Source of the DNA: Thermincola ferriacetica
GTDB lineage: Bacteria > Bacillota > Thermincolia > Thermincolales > Thermincolaceae
Length of the DNA: 64,000 nt
Direction of reading: 5' to 3'
Assembly (NCBI RefSeq): GCF_001263415.1
Contig: NZ_LGTE01000001.1
Span: forward strand, 124,001 to 188,000
Part shown: positions 44,600-53,615 of the stretch, piece after piece
Position numbering within the stretch: the first letter of the stretch is position 1
How the letters are laid out: each line of letters opens with the position of its first letter
The notes under the pieces: generated by a model
Told to the model about the DNA's origin: nothing
What the model saw: only the letters and a program-made list of their open reading frames with translations
Databases searched by the model: none
Position numbers and translations under genes: made by a program

Positions 44600-46768
44600 A
44601 TGGGCCTGGATAAACTTTTGGCAAAAATAAAACAGTACAACCCTCAAGTTGATGAAAAATTTATTGAAGAAACATACAGGTTTGCGGAAAAGGCCCACGA
44701 AGGTCAGACCAGGATTTCGGGGGAACCTTACATTATACATCCGCTCAGTGTTGCGCACATTCTGGCTGATTTAGAACTGGATGTTGTTACCATCGCGGCC
44801 GGATTATTGCACGATGTCGTTGAAGACACGGATAGTCCTCTAGAAACCATTGAGGAGAAATTCGGAGTTGAAATTGCCCTGCTTGTTGACGGCGTTACCA
44901 AGTTAAGCCGTATTTCATATAAAAACAAGATGGAACAACAGGTTGAAAACCTGCGCAAAATGTTTTTGGCCATGGCTAAAGACATTCGGGTTATATTGAT
45001 AAAATTGGCTGACCGCCTTCATAATATGCGCACACTCAAACATCTGGCGGAACCCAAGCAAAAGGAAATATCCGAAGAGACCCTTGAGATATTTGCGCCA
45101 TTGGCCCACCGGCTCGGTATTTTCAAAATAAAGTGGGAACTTGAAGACCTGGCCCTCAGGTACCTGGAGCCTAAGAAATATTACGAACTGGTTGACGGTA
45201 TTGCCCAAAAACGGGCAGAGCGGGAAGAATATATCGCCCGGGTGACCCAAATATTGGCGGAAAAGCTTGAAAACGTCGGGATAAAAGCCGATATCCAGGG
45301 CAGGCCGAAACATTTTTACAGTATTTATAAAAAAATGCTGGAGCAACAGAAGGAACTGGCAGAAATTTATGATTTACTGGCGGTACGGGTTATTGTCGAT
45401 ACAGTAAAAGACTGCTATGGCGCTCTCGGTATCATTCATACCCTTTGGAAGCCCATACCGGGGCGTTTCAAGGATTACATTGCCATGCCCAAGTCAAATA
45501 TGTACCAGTCACTGCATACAACGGTTATCGGTCCGAACGGCGAACCTTTTGAAATTCAGATCCGGACCTGGGAAATGCACCGCACCGCCGAATACGGTAT
45601 CGCGGCTCACTGGAGGTATAAAGAAGGTGGTGGCCGTGGCGATGAAGAATTCGAGAATAAGCTGGCCTGGTTGCGGCAATTGTTGGAATGGCAGAATGAT
45701 ATGCGTGACGCCAGGGAATTTATGGAGACTCTTAAGATAGACCTGTTTTCCGACGCAGTATTTGTATTCACTCCCAAAGGCGATGTTGTAGAACTGCCTG
45801 CCGGCGCAATACCTATAGACTTTGCTTACCGTATTCACACACAGGTAGGTCACCGCTGTATCGGCGCCAAAGTAAACGGCAAGATAGTGCCTCTTGATTA
45901 TAAGCTGGCCAATGGCGATATAGTGGAAATATTGACGCAGAAGCAGGCAGCCGGGCCCAGCAGGGACTGGCTGAATATAGTAAAAACTTCGGAAGCCAGG
46001 AGTAAAATTCGGGCCTGGTTTAAAAAAGAAAAAAGAGAGGAAAATATCATCAAGGGGCGGGATGCCCTTGAAAAGGAAGTTAAAAAAGCAGGTTACGATG
46101 TAGCAGAATTTTTAAAGCCTGAAAGACTATCAGAGCTTCCGCGGAAATTTAATCTCGTCACCCTTGATGATTTATACGCCTCCCTGGGTAATGGGGTTTT
46201 TACTCCCCAGCAGGTTATAGCCAAACTGAAGGATGAACAGCAGAAGCAGGGTAAGAACGTCAAGATAGAGGAATTATTAAAGAAAGAGCATTCCAAAAAG
46301 AAGAAAGCGTCAAGCCAGGGGATTAAGGTAGAAGGGCAGCAGGATGTTATGATCCGCCTGGCCCGGTGCTGCAATCCTGTACCCGGCGACCCCATCATTG
46401 GCTATATTACCAGGGGACGGGGAGTTTCAGTGCACAGGAAAGACTGTCGAAACCTTGTCAACCACAGCCTGAGTGAAGGCGAACGGATGATTCAGGTTAG
46501 TTGGGACGATACAGACAGGGGTTCTTATCATGTGCATTTGGAAATATCAGCTATGGACCGGGCCGGTCTGCTTACAGATGTTATGCTCATTTTGTCTGAA
46601 ATGAGAATAAGCGCTGATTGGGTGAATGCCCGGGGGACTAAAAACAAACAGGCTACCATTGATCTGGTGCTGGAAATCGGCAGCCTCGAGCAATTGGAAA
46701 ACATTATGAGCAAAATTCGCCGCGTGAAAGATGTTTACGATGTTTGGCGGGTCACTCCAAAGGTTTAA
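44600..46768 (+). CDS. rel: bifunctional (p)ppGpp synthetase/hydrolase (Rel)
   Basis: 722 residues. N-terminal hydrolase HD domain (LLHDVVEDTDSPLETIE), synthetase domain (RFKDYIAMPKSNMYQSLHTTVIGPNGEPFEIQIRT), TGS (VFVFTPKGDVVELPAGAIPIDFAYRIHTQVGH) and ACT domains in the usual order. Makes and destroys the stringent alarmones. GGAG 11 bases before ATG 44600. It follows the recJ fusion, as recJ-relA do in many Firmicutes, and precedes dtd. Confidence 0.97.
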   Translation: MGLDKLLAKIKQYNPQVDEKFIEETYRFAEKAHEGQTRISGEPYIIHPLSVAHILADLELDVVTIAAGLLHDVVEDTDSPLETIEEKFGVEIALLVDGVTKLSRISYKNKMEQQVENLRKMFLAMAKDIRVILIKLADRLHNMRTLKHLAEPKQKEISEETLEIFAPLAHRLGIFKIKWELEDLALRYLEPKKYYELVDGIAQKRAEREEYIARVTQILAEKLENVGIKADIQGRPKHFYSIYKKMLEQQKELAEIYDLLAVRVIVDTVKDCYGALGIIHTLWKPIPGRFKDYIAMPKSNMYQSLHTTVIGPNGEPFEIQIRTWEMHRTAEYGIAAHWRYKEGGGRGDEEFENKLAWLRQLLEWQNDMRDAREFMETLKIDLFSDAVFVFTPKGDVVELPAGAIPIDFAYRIHTQVGHRCIGAKVNGKIVPLDYKLANGDIVEILTQKQAAGPSRDWLNIVKTSEARSKIRAWFKKEKREENIIKGRDALEKEVKKAGYDVAEFLKPERLSELPRKFNLVTLDDLYASLGNGVFTPQQVIAKLKDEQQKQGKNVKIEELLKKEHSKKKKASSQGIKVEGQQDVMIRLARCCNPVPGDPIIGYITRGRGVSVHRKDCRNLVNHSLSEGERMIQVSWDDTDRGSYHVHLEISAMDRAGLLTDVMLILSEMRISADWVNARGTKNKQATIDLVLEIGSLEQLENIMSKIRRVKDVYDVWRVTPKV

Positions 46769-47184
46769 CCCGTGACCGGTAACCGGTAACCCGGTAACGG
46801 CTACTGTCACTATATGGTGGAAATCCAGCTATAAAGCATACTTTTTTAAACCACAGAGTCCACAGAGATTAAGTTTCAAAAGTTAAGTTTCCGGCTTCTC
46901 CGGTCATTGAATTTCAAATGCTTTCTTTGTTATTTTCCTGTTTACTCTTTTCTCAATGTTTCCTCAGTGTTCTTCGTGCCCTCTGTGGTGATTTTTTTAA
47001 AACTACAAAGTACGCCGAGGAAAAAGAAGATTTTAGTGTAATAAATTCTCTGTGGTAAACGATTTCCGCCCGTAGCTTCGGAGCAACGATTGTTTCACTA
47101 CTAAAGTGGTAATCAAAAAATACATTGAAATCAACAGCCACGGGTTACCGGGGTTACCGGTAATAAAGAAGCAGGAGGAGAACT
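46769..47184. repeat. 416-bp non-coding region bounded by inverted GGTAAC repeats
   Basis: The left end (46775-46800) has GACCGGTAACCGGTAACCC followed by GGTAACGG. The right end (47139-47163) carries the reverse complement type, CACGGGTTACCGGGG followed by TTACCGGTAAT. The interior contains CACAGAG/CTCTGTG motifs (near 46853, 46870, 46981, 47049) like those seen repeatedly in bacterial intergenic elements. A minus-strand open frame (46953-47141) appears to be such repeat sequence read by chance. It could be a decayed mobile or MITE-like element between rel and dtd. Confidence 0.6.
47080..47113 (+). repeat. small structured repeat, copy A
   Basis: GGAGCAACGATTGTTTCACT followed by ACTAAAGTGG. 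The last part can form CACT-ACTAA-AGTG. A second copy at 56141-56171 has CACC-ACTAC-GGTG, a compensatory T-A to C-G change. Confidence 0.55.
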
Positions 47185-47634
47185 GTGAGAGCAGTAGTTC
47201 AAAGGGTTACGCATGGAAAAGTAACGGTTAATTCGGAAGTTGTCGGCGCAATAGGCCAAGGTTTAGTAGTATTATTGGGTGTCGGTAATGGCGATACTGT
47301 AGAAGATGCCCGGTATATGGCTGACAAAATTGTTAACTTACGCATTTTTGAAGATGCCGGCGGCAAGATGAACCTGTCCCTGCTGGATATTGCGGGAGAG
47401 GTCCTGGCCGTTTCACAATTTACTTTATACGGAGACTGCAGAAAGGGCAGAAGGCCGGGGTTTGCGGAGGCCGCTCCACCAGCGGAAGCAGAAAAACTTT
47501 ATTTAAAATTTGTAGATTTCGTTCAGGGTTATGGGGTTAAGGTAGAGCAGGGAAGGTTTAGAACCCATATGGTAGTTGATATCCAAAATGACGGTCCGGT
47601 AACCCTGCTGCTGGACAGTAAAAAGAATTTTTAA
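47185..47634 (+). CDS. dtd: D-aminoacyl-tRNA deacylase
   Basis: 149 residues from GTG 47185 (AGGAGGAG upstream). It frees tRNA mischarged with D-amino acids. [32 protein letters not shown] and the Gly-Pro motif [11 protein letters not shown] are diagnostic. In Firmicutes dtd typically follows relA, as here. Confidence 0.96.
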   Translation: MRAVVQRVTHGKVTVNSEVVGAIGQGLVVLLGVGNGDTVEDARYMADKIVNLRIFEDAGGKMNLSLLDIAGEVLAVSQFTLYGDCRKGRRPGFAEAAPPAEAEKLYLKFVDFVQGYGVKVEQGRFRTHMVVDIQNDGPVTLLLDSKKNF

Positions 47635-47685
47635 AAACATTGACCGGGCCGATTGGCCGGAGACCACTGATTAAGGAGGACACAT

Positions 47686-48306
47686 ATGAATATCAAAAGT
47701 ATGGCCGTGGGGCCTATGGGGGCAAATTGTTATATCGTCAACTGCGAGGAGACAAAAGAGGCGGCTGTCATTGATCCCGGCGGAGATGCTGCGAAAATTA
47801 TATCTTACCTCAACAATCAGGGTTTACAGTTAAAATATATCATTAACACTCATGGGCATATAGACCATATCGCTGCCAATGAGGAGTTAAAGGAAAAGAC
47901 AGGCGCTGAACTGCTGATACATACGCAGGATGCGGCTATGCTGGAAAACCCCAATTTGAATCTTTCGGCTTTTATGGGTGTGCCTGTTAGACAGCAGCCG
48001 GCAGACCGTTTGTTGAATGATGGTGACGAAATCGAGATAGGTAATGTAAAACTAAAGGTTATCCATACTCCTGGGCACACCAGGGGAGGTATCTGTCTCC
48101 TGGCCGGAGACGTAGTCTTTACCGGCGATACGCTTTTTGCCGGTTCCATTGGGAGAACCGATTTTCCCGGCGGTTCCTTTGACGAAATTATCAGGTCCAT
48201 TAAGACCAAATTAATGACCCTACCCGACGATACGGAAGTGTACCCCGGGCATATGGGGAAATCCAGTATCGGGCAGGAGAAAAAGTATAATCCATTTCTT
48301 GCCTAA
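47686..48306 (+). CDS. metallo-beta-lactamase-fold hydrolase (glyoxalase II-like)
   Basis: 206 residues. Zinc motif THGHIDHI (HxHxDH, about 57-64), HTPGHTRGGICLL, FTGDTLFAGSIGRTDFPGG and final GHMGKSSIGQEK are conserved for the YcbL/glyoxalase II-like group. Downstream of rel-dtd, as in many Firmicutes. Exact thioester substrate unknown. Confidence 0.92.
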   Translation: MNIKSMAVGPMGANCYIVNCEETKEAAVIDPGGDAAKIISYLNNQGLQLKYIINTHGHIDHIAANEELKEKTGAELLIHTQDAAMLENPNLNLSAFMGVPVRQQPADRLLNDGDEIEIGNVKLKVIHTPGHTRGGICLLAGDVVFTGDTLFAGSIGRTDFPGGSFDEIIRSIKTKLMTLPDDTEVYPGHMGKSSIGQEKKYNPFLA

Positions 48307-48325
48307 TGCCCTTTTTGCATATTTT

Positions 48326-48363
48326 ACGCAGAAAAATTATCAATAAACTTAATTTTCCTGCGT
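48326..48363 (+). terminator. AT-rich hairpin after the hydrolase gene
   Basis: ACGCAGAAAAATT (48326-48338) pairs with AATTTTCCTGCGT (48351-48363), one mismatch. No T-run follows. Confidence 0.5.
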
Positions 48364-48448
48364 TAAATCCCCCTAAAATTGAACAGAATAGTCAATAGAC
48401 CTAGCAGTTAAACAATTTTACACGGCAATGATAATAGGGGGAAATAAG

Positions 48449-49300
48449 ATGCAGAAAAAAAATTTGGTCCTGATTATTGGGGTTCTGGCTTTTGGATTTA
48501 TTTTGGGGTTAAATGTTCGCTGGTTTGACCAAAAGGAGTTTATTAATGAAAACCGTTTTTCCCTGCCAAATTCGGTACAACGGAAACCTGAACCGGTTTC
48601 ACCTACCCAAAGGGTGCCCGAGGGTTGGGGGTTTGTAAAATCCCGGGACGGTAAAACACCGGAAATAACTGTTCGCCAAAAACAGTTGATTAAAAAATAC
48701 GGTGCCCTTTTTGTCGGCAATACCGGCAAAAAACAGGTTACTCTGACTTTCGACATGGGTTACGAAAAAGAAGGATTAACTCCTGCTATGCTGGATACTC
48801 TGAAAAAACATAATGTTAAAGCCAGTTTCTTTGTTACTGCTCACTGGCTGAGATCAAATCGGGAGTTGGCTAAAAGAATGGTGGCCGAAGGCCATTTATT
48901 AGGCAATCATACCTGTTCCCACAAAAGCCTACCTACCCTCAGTGAAGAAAAAATAAAAGCCGAGATTCGCGGCTGGGAGAATGTGGCCAAAGAAGTAACA
49001 GGTAGCCTGCCAAAATATAAATACATGCGACCGCCGATGGGGGAATACAGTGAAAAAAGTCTCAGGGTAACTCAGGAACTAGGGTATACCACTGCTTTCT
49101 GGAGTATCGCTATGCGCGACTGGATGCCGATGGGAGGCGCCCATAAAGCTGTTGAGGGAGTGGTAAACTATCTGCACAATGGAGCAGTAGTTCTCCTCCA
49201 TGGCAACTCCGAAGAGGTTGTCCAGGGGCTGGAACAAATTATTTTACAGACCAGGGCTAAGGGTTTTAAAATTGTTCCTATTTATGAAATAGATAAATAA
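48449..49300 (+). CDS. polysaccharide deacetylase (PdaA-like)
   Basis: 283 residues from ATG 48449 (GGGGGA at 48437-48442). One N-terminal membrane or signal segment (about 5-22). NodB-type deacetylase: TLTFDMGYE, GHLLGNHTCSHKSL (metal histidines) and RPPMGEYS. The TFDMGYE form and the length match the spore-cortex muramic-delta-lactam enzyme PdaA, which would fit a spore former. Stand-alone gene. Confidence 0.88.
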   Translation: MQKKNLVLIIGVLAFGFILGLNVRWFDQKEFINENRFSLPNSVQRKPEPVSPTQRVPEGWGFVKSRDGKTPEITVRQKQLIKKYGALFVGNTGKKQVTLTFDMGYEKEGLTPAMLDTLKKHNVKASFFVTAHWLRSNRELAKRMVAEGHLLGNHTCSHKSLPTLSEEKIKAEIRGWENVAKEVTGSLPKYKYMRPPMGEYSEKSLRVTQELGYTTAFWSIAMRDWMPMGGAHKAVEGVVNYLHNGAVVLLHGNSEEVVQGLEQIILQTRAKGFKIVPIYEIDK

Positions 49301-49381
49301 TGGTCTGTCTATGCTAGTCCCCCTATCTATAGTATAATAATTTAAAATAATTAGGTTTGCTTTATTACAGGGGAGAGGCTT

Positions 49382-49855
49382 ATGTTGAGAAAAACATTGA
49401 TTCTTACAATATTTTTCTGCTTCGTGTTTTTAATCGGATGTGGAAGCAGCCAGACTGCCAAAGATGTTGAGCAGGTTATCAACGATGCTTTTAAGGCCCG
49501 GGCGGAAGCTGTTTTTAAATATCAGGATAAACAGCCTTTAACAAAATATTTCAGTCCGGAAGCGCTGCAGCAGAGTAAAGGGTTGTTGGATTGGTCGCCA
49601 AAGGGACAGTGGGATAATGTCAAGGATTTAAAGTATTCCTATTCCATAAGAATAGAAAACTTAAAGATCAGCGGTAAACAGGCCAGGGCGGAAGTATACG
49701 AAACTGCGGTGGTGTCATGGGATTATATAGATCCGGGCAGAGTAAAAGGCACCGATTTTGCGAAAGAAGATGCTTGGGCCAACCGGCGCCATGACATAGT
49801 GGTAAACCAGGAACCCGACGGTCGTTGGGTTATTGTGCAAGATTTAATACGATAA
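49382..49855 (+). CDS. lipoprotein of unknown function
   Basis: 157 residues. Lipobox at the end of the signal segment (FLIGC, lipidated Cys about 20). The rest looks like an NTF2/cystatin-type alpha-beta domain, similar in layout to secreted Firmicute proteins that carry a helix followed by a curved sheet; no catalytic motif stands out. A TATAAT lies at 49333-49338. Single gene followed by a terminator. Confidence 0.75.
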   Translation: MLRKTLILTIFFCFVFLIGCGSSQTAKDVEQVINDAFKARAEAVFKYQDKQPLTKYFSPEALQQSKGLLDWSPKGQWDNVKDLKYSYSIRIENLKISGKQARAEVYETAVVSWDYIDPGRVKGTDFAKEDAWANRRHDIVVNQEPDGRWVIVQDLIR

Positions 49856-49861
49856 TGCTAT

Positions 49862-49887
49862 AGGGCGCCTAAAAAGCGCCCTGTTTT
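49862..49887 (+). terminator. terminator of the lipoprotein gene
   Basis: AGGGCGC (49862-49868) pairs with GCGCCCT (49876-49882), followed by GTTTT. Confidence 0.88.
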
Positions 49888-49965
49888 GCTTAGGAGTTAA
49901 AATAACAGTTTTTTGGACAAACGGATTTTCATGGGTATGCATTAATGGTATAATGAAGTATCGAA

Positions 49966-49997
49966 AAATAAAAAAACACTGCAATAATTTGCAGTGT
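49966..49997 (-). terminator. terminator of tRNA-Trp
   Basis: On the minus strand ACACTGCA (49997-49990) pairs with TGCAGTGT (49983-49976) and is followed by seven or more Ts. It lies 10 bases after the tRNA 3' end. Confidence 0.88.
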
Positions 49998-50007
49998 ATG
50001 TTTTTTA

Positions 50008-50083
50008 TGGCAGGGGAGACAGGACTCGAACCCGCAACCAACGGTTTTGGAGACCGCTACTCTACCAATTGAGCTACTCCCCT
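50008..50083 (-). tRNA. tRNA-Trp (anticodon CCA)
   Basis: 76 bases, encoded CCA end. Acceptor AGGGGAG pairs with CTCCCCT. The D-loop starts AGCTCAATTGGTAGAG; the anticodon loop CTCCAAA gives CCA between stems CGGT and ACCG; the T-arm contains GGTTCGAGTCC. Its own promoter and terminator are visible, so it is transcribed alone. Confidence 0.96.
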
Positions 50084-50102
50084 GTATCTTGTTGCATTAA
50101 AT

Positions 50103-50131
50103 AGTATAACCAAAAAGATGGCATTCGTCAA
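50103..50131 (-). promoter_or_regulatory. promoter of tRNA-Trp
   Basis: On the minus strand TTGACG (50131-50126), 17 bases, TATACT (50108-50103), 19 bases before the mature tRNA. Confidence 0.85.
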
Positions 50132-50166
50132 TAGAAAAACACTGACAAATCTTGGGGAGAAAACTG

Positions 50167-51000
50167 ATGGCTGTTGATTTACACATTCATACCAGCGCTT
50201 CTGACGGAAATATCAGCCCTGCGGAGGTTGTTGACCTGGCGGTACAAGCAGGTCTAAAAACAATTGCTTTTGCCGACCATGAAAATACGGCCGGATATAC
50301 TGCAGTGAAGGATATGGCAGAGGGTAAAGGACTGGAAATTATACCTGCCCTTGAGCTGCAGACCTGGCATAAAAACAAAGAAATCCATATTTTGGGATAT
50401 TTTATTGATGTAAACGATATTAATTTTCAAAAACGCTTAACCGAACTGCGAAAGGATAAAAACCGGTGTGCCATGGCCATGGTGGAAAAAATTCGCCGTT
50501 GTGGTTTTGACATAGAATGGGATGAAGTAGAAAGACTTAGTTGTTTTGGCGGGCCTATATCAAAAGGGCATATCATGCAGGTTTTAAAATTAAAGGGCTA
50601 CATTAAAACCAGGGAAGATGCCGCTAGGATATTGGGATTATATTTTAACCAGGAAGGAAAAGCCTACAGTTGTTATAATTTCCCTTCTGCCGAGGCGGTA
50701 GATTTAATTAAATCAGCAAGGGGAATTCCTATCCTGGCTCATCCGGGGTTAATAGGAGACGATAATCTGGTATTGGATCTCATTAAAATGGGCATATCGG
50801 GTCTGGAAGTGTATTATAATTATTTTGGGCCCAACAAGAATAACTATATAGCCAAATATGAGAAAATGGCTTTAGACCATGGTCTGCTGATGACAGGCGG
50901 AAGCGATTACCATGGTACCATTACTCCGGTGGTTTTGGGCGAGACAGAAATACCCGATGCGGTAGTAGCATCATTAAAAGAAAGTAAGAAGCTTTTTTAA
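50167..51000 (+). CDS. PHP-domain phosphoesterase
   Basis: 277 residues from ATG 50167 (GGGGAGA at 50154-50160). Polymerase-and-histidinol-phosphatase metal motif DLHIHTSASDGNISP at the N-terminus, FADHENTAGY, PILAHPGLIG and SDYHG. This group includes 3',5'-nucleoside bisphosphate and oligoribonucleotide phosphatases (YciV/TrpH-like); exact substrate unknown. Confidence 0.9.
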   Translation: MAVDLHIHTSASDGNISPAEVVDLAVQAGLKTIAFADHENTAGYTAVKDMAEGKGLEIIPALELQTWHKNKEIHILGYFIDVNDINFQKRLTELRKDKNRCAMAMVEKIRRCGFDIEWDEVERLSCFGGPISKGHIMQVLKLKGYIKTREDAARILGLYFNQEGKAYSCYNFPSAEAVDLIKSARGIPILAHPGLIGDDNLVLDLIKMGISGLEVYYNYFGPNKNNYIAKYEKMALDHGLLMTGGSDYHGTITPVVLGETEIPDAVVASLKESKKLF

Positions 51001-51138
51001 GTGTTTGTTAAAAAAGGTATATTTTGGTTGAAAAAGGTATATAGAATACAAAAAAGTACGAGAATTTTGTTTCTGTTGCAGGAATTTATATCATTATGTA
51101 GAAATCTTTTAAGTGCATCGTCTATTTTAGCCCGCCTT

Positions 51139-51192
51139 CACCTTAAATTATTAAGGTGTTTGCCTTAAGCCCGTCTTAAGGCATATTTTTTT
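51139..51192 (+). terminator. two tandem hairpins with interchangeable arms
   Basis: CACCTTAA/TTAAGGTG (51139-51158) is followed by GCCTTAAG/CTTAAGGC (51162-51182) and a run of eight Ts (51185-51192). The arms share CCTTAA and TTAAGG, so first-to-last pairing is possible; this is the layout of a terminator with an alternative antiterminator. The 302-base gap 51001-51302 holds no gene; it also has a direct repeat AAAAAGGTATAT near its start. Confidence 0.65.
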
Positions 51193-51302
51193 TGCTGAAT
51201 AGAAGTTATTGAAGTAAGTTACATTAAAAAAGTCGAAATTGGTAAAATCTGAAGGAAATAGGACTGTGTGGGGAGAATACCTTTTTCAAAGAGGTGGCGT
51301 TT

Positions 51303-52304
51303 TTGAATCCGATAAAAAAGATTGTTTTTGCCCTGAGTACTATTCTTTTAATTATTATTACAGGTACCATCGGGTTTATGTACCTTGAAGGGTACAATAT
51401 ACTTGATGCTATTGCTGTCACGATAGCAACCCTGACCACCAGTACGGTGGGTTTCGGTAATTTGGTACCACATACCGTTTCCGGTAAAATCTTGACATTG
51501 ATGATTATAACACTGGGAGTTAGTTTAGTTGCTTATGTTTTTGGCAGTGTGGTAGGTATTATACTGGAAGGACAATTAAAAAACATAGTGGGGCGAACAA
51601 AAATGCTAAAAAAGATTAGTTCTCTGGAAAACCATATAATCGTTTGCGGGGCCGGGCGGGTAGGATAGCACGTTATCAGTCGGTTGGTTAAGGAAGATGT
51701 CCCCTTTGTGGTAATTGACAAGAACCCGGAAATTATTGCCAAGTTAACGGCAGAGGGCATTTTGGCTATAGAAGGAGATGCTGCGGAAGACGAGGTATTG
51801 GAAAAAGTCGGGATCAAAAAAGCCAGGGGATTAATCACGGCTCTGCCCGGTGATGCAGACAATGTTTTTGTGTCATTGACCAGTAAAGAATTAAATCCGC
51901 ACATTAAGGTTGTAGCCAGGGCGAATCATGTGGAATCTCAAAACAAGCTAATCAGAGCCGGGGCCGATAAAGTTATATCGCCGTCGGTTATAGGCGGCCG
52001 GAGAATGGCAATTTCCATGTTAAAACCGGTGAGCGTGGATTTTGTAGAAACCTTAATTCACCAGGGATTTGAGATAGAGATAGAAGAAATCGTACTTGGC
52101 AATAACTCACCTCTTGCGGGCAAATGCCTGAAGGAATCGGGTATTAAACAAAAGACCGGCGCTATGGTGGTTGCCATCAAGCGCGGTGAAGACATTATCA
52201 ACAATCCATCAGCCGACGATGTTATCATGGGGGGAGACTTATTAATAGTTTTGGGTACCAGAAGTCAGTTGGCGGAATTGGAAGCAATGGCTTCGCCGCG
52301 CTGA
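51303..52304 (+). pseudogene. potassium channel with TrkA/RCK domains, interrupted by an in-frame TAG
   Basis: One frame runs from TTG 51303 (AAAGAGGTGG upstream) to 52304 with a single TAG at 51666-51668. Read through, it gives 333 residues: a first helix, the pore TTSTVGFGNLVPHT (selectivity filter TVGFG), a second helix, the nucleotide-binding TrkA-N domain (IIVCGAGRVG, stop, HVISRLV) and a TrkA-C domain. The stop sits where relatives carry a residue directly after the GxGxxG motif. A separate downstream product from TTG 51684 would lack the first strand. Either a nonsense mutation, a sequencing error or read-through. Confidence 0.85.
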
Positions 52305-52377
52305 GAAGATTATCTTATTTAACAACAACATGGACAAAAAACATCGACAAAAAACTTTTTCAAACGAGTGGTTGAAA

Positions 52378-52944
52378 ATGAAACTGGTTTGCTTTGGCGA
52401 CAGCATTACATACGGATTTCCTTATGGCCCAGACGCTTCCTGGGTTAAATACACGGGTGAACATATCGGTCTGGAAACTGTCAATGCCGGCGAAAATGGC
52501 GATACTTCGTTTGATCTGTTGCGCCGGGTGCAAAAAGATGTCATAATGGAAAACCCCAGCTATACCTTTATAATGATAGGAACTAATGACGCCGACCTGG
52601 GCTTGGACGTTACCGCATATGCACAAAATGTTGCTAAAATCGTAGAAATGCTTGAGGGAGCAAGCATTACCACGCTGATTGGCCTACCCATTCCTTCTGC
52701 TGATTCATATCTGGAAAAAAGACTGGCGCCCTACAGGAGTTTTCTTACTGGTTTCGCCTTGCAGAAAGGGTTGAGTTACCTGGATTTTAGCCCTGTTATG
52801 CTTGATAAAAATAATAGGTGCCGGACCGAGTATTACCTGGATGAGGTTCATCCCAGCGCAGACGGTTACCGTGCCATGGGAAAATTGGCCGTTGATTTTC
52901 TGAAAAAGGCCTTACGGTCGAGTAATGGAGAAATTACACCCTAA
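52378..52944 (+). CDS. SGNH/GDSL-type hydrolase
   Basis: 188 residues from ATG 52378; the frame is open to 52330 but neither start has a strong ribosome site. The SGNH blocks are visible: GDSITYG (catalytic Ser about 8), NAGENGDTSFDLLRR, MIGTNDADLG and DEVHPSADGY (catalytic Asp-His). Esterase or lipase; substrate unknown. No signal peptide. Confidence 0.88.
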   Translation: MKLVCFGDSITYGFPYGPDASWVKYTGEHIGLETVNAGENGDTSFDLLRRVQKDVIMENPSYTFIMIGTNDADLGLDVTAYAQNVAKIVEMLEGASITTLIGLPIPSADSYLEKRLAPYRSFLTGFALQKGLSYLDFSPVMLDKNNRCRTEYYLDEVHPSADGYRAMGKLAVDFLKKALRSSNGEITP

Positions 52945-53012
52945 AAGAAGGATTTTTTACGTTTGTTGCTGAAATATATATAAAAAATACGATGCTGGAT
53001 GGTGTTGTTGGG

Positions 53013-53303
53013 ATGAAAAAATTAAATAACTATACGGAAACTGTGGTGGAACAGGTACTTAAAGAAATCCTGGCCGACAGGGATGATATCTGCAAGTGCG
53101 AAACTTGCCAGTTAGATATTATGGCCAAGGCTTTGAACAATCTGCCGCCGCAGTATTATGTTACCGACAGGGGCGAAGTCTTTTCCAAACTGCTGGCCTC
53201 TTACCTGGATACAAGAACAAAAGTGGTTACAGAAATTACGAAAGCCATCATGCAGGTTTCCCGACAACCACACCATGCTGCAAACGAAGTTGCTGACAAG
53301 TAA
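53013..53303 (+). CDS. ComFB-family protein
   Basis: 96 residues from ATG 53013; an ATG at 52992 would add 7. It matches the late-competence ComFB family: MKKLNNYTETVVEQVLKEIL, ICKCETCQLDIMAKALNNLPP (three Cys, likely a metal site) and the DTRTKVVTEITKAI tail. In other bacteria ComFB-like proteins bind cyclic-di-nucleotides. No comF or comC gene is nearby. Confidence 0.9.
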   Translation: MKKLNNYTETVVEQVLKEILADRDDICKCETCQLDIMAKALNNLPPQYYVTDRGEVFSKLLASYLDTRTKVVTEITKAIMQVSRQPHHAANEVADK

Positions 53304-53371
53304 GAACAGAAATAGGATAGGCCTACATAAAATAATATAAGAGAGCGATTTTATTTGAGGGAGGGGTCAGG

Positions 53372-53539
53372 GTGGAAGTAAGGTGTATGATGTGCGGTAA
53401 AAAAGAAAGCATCGGCAAAGATCATGTTGAATATAATAAGTTATCCAAAAATCCGAAAGCTGTATATATCTGTACCCTCTGCATGGCTCGTACCTATCAT
53501 GAAGCCAAAGAAGGCCAAAAACCCAACAAGCCAATGTAA
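53372..53539 (+). CDS. small zinc-ribbon protein (DUF2197-like)
   Basis: 55 residues from GTG 53372, with GGAGGGG 9 bases upstream. Two CxxC pairs (VRCMMCGKKE and YICTLCMAR) bracket about 30 residues, as in the DUF2197/COG4896 family of Firmicute zinc-ribbon proteins. Function unknown. Confidence 0.82.
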   Translation: MEVRCMMCGKKESIGKDHVEYNKLSKNPKAVYICTLCMARTYHEAKEGQKPNKPM

Positions 53540-53615
53540 GCCTTTGCGAATTCTTCTGTATGGTAAATTGACGAAATATTCAAAAATAACAGTTCGTCTA
53601 AAAGGGGGGAGAAGG

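Noticed and set aside
46953-47141. Minus-strand 62-residue open frame between rel and dtd
   Set aside because: It runs over CACAGAG-type repeat sequence, has no ribosome site and no family resemblance.
51303-52304. Pyrrolysine or other recoding at the TAG of the channel gene
   Set aside because: No insertion signal is visible and a sense-codon mutation or sequencing error is simpler; kept only as something to check.
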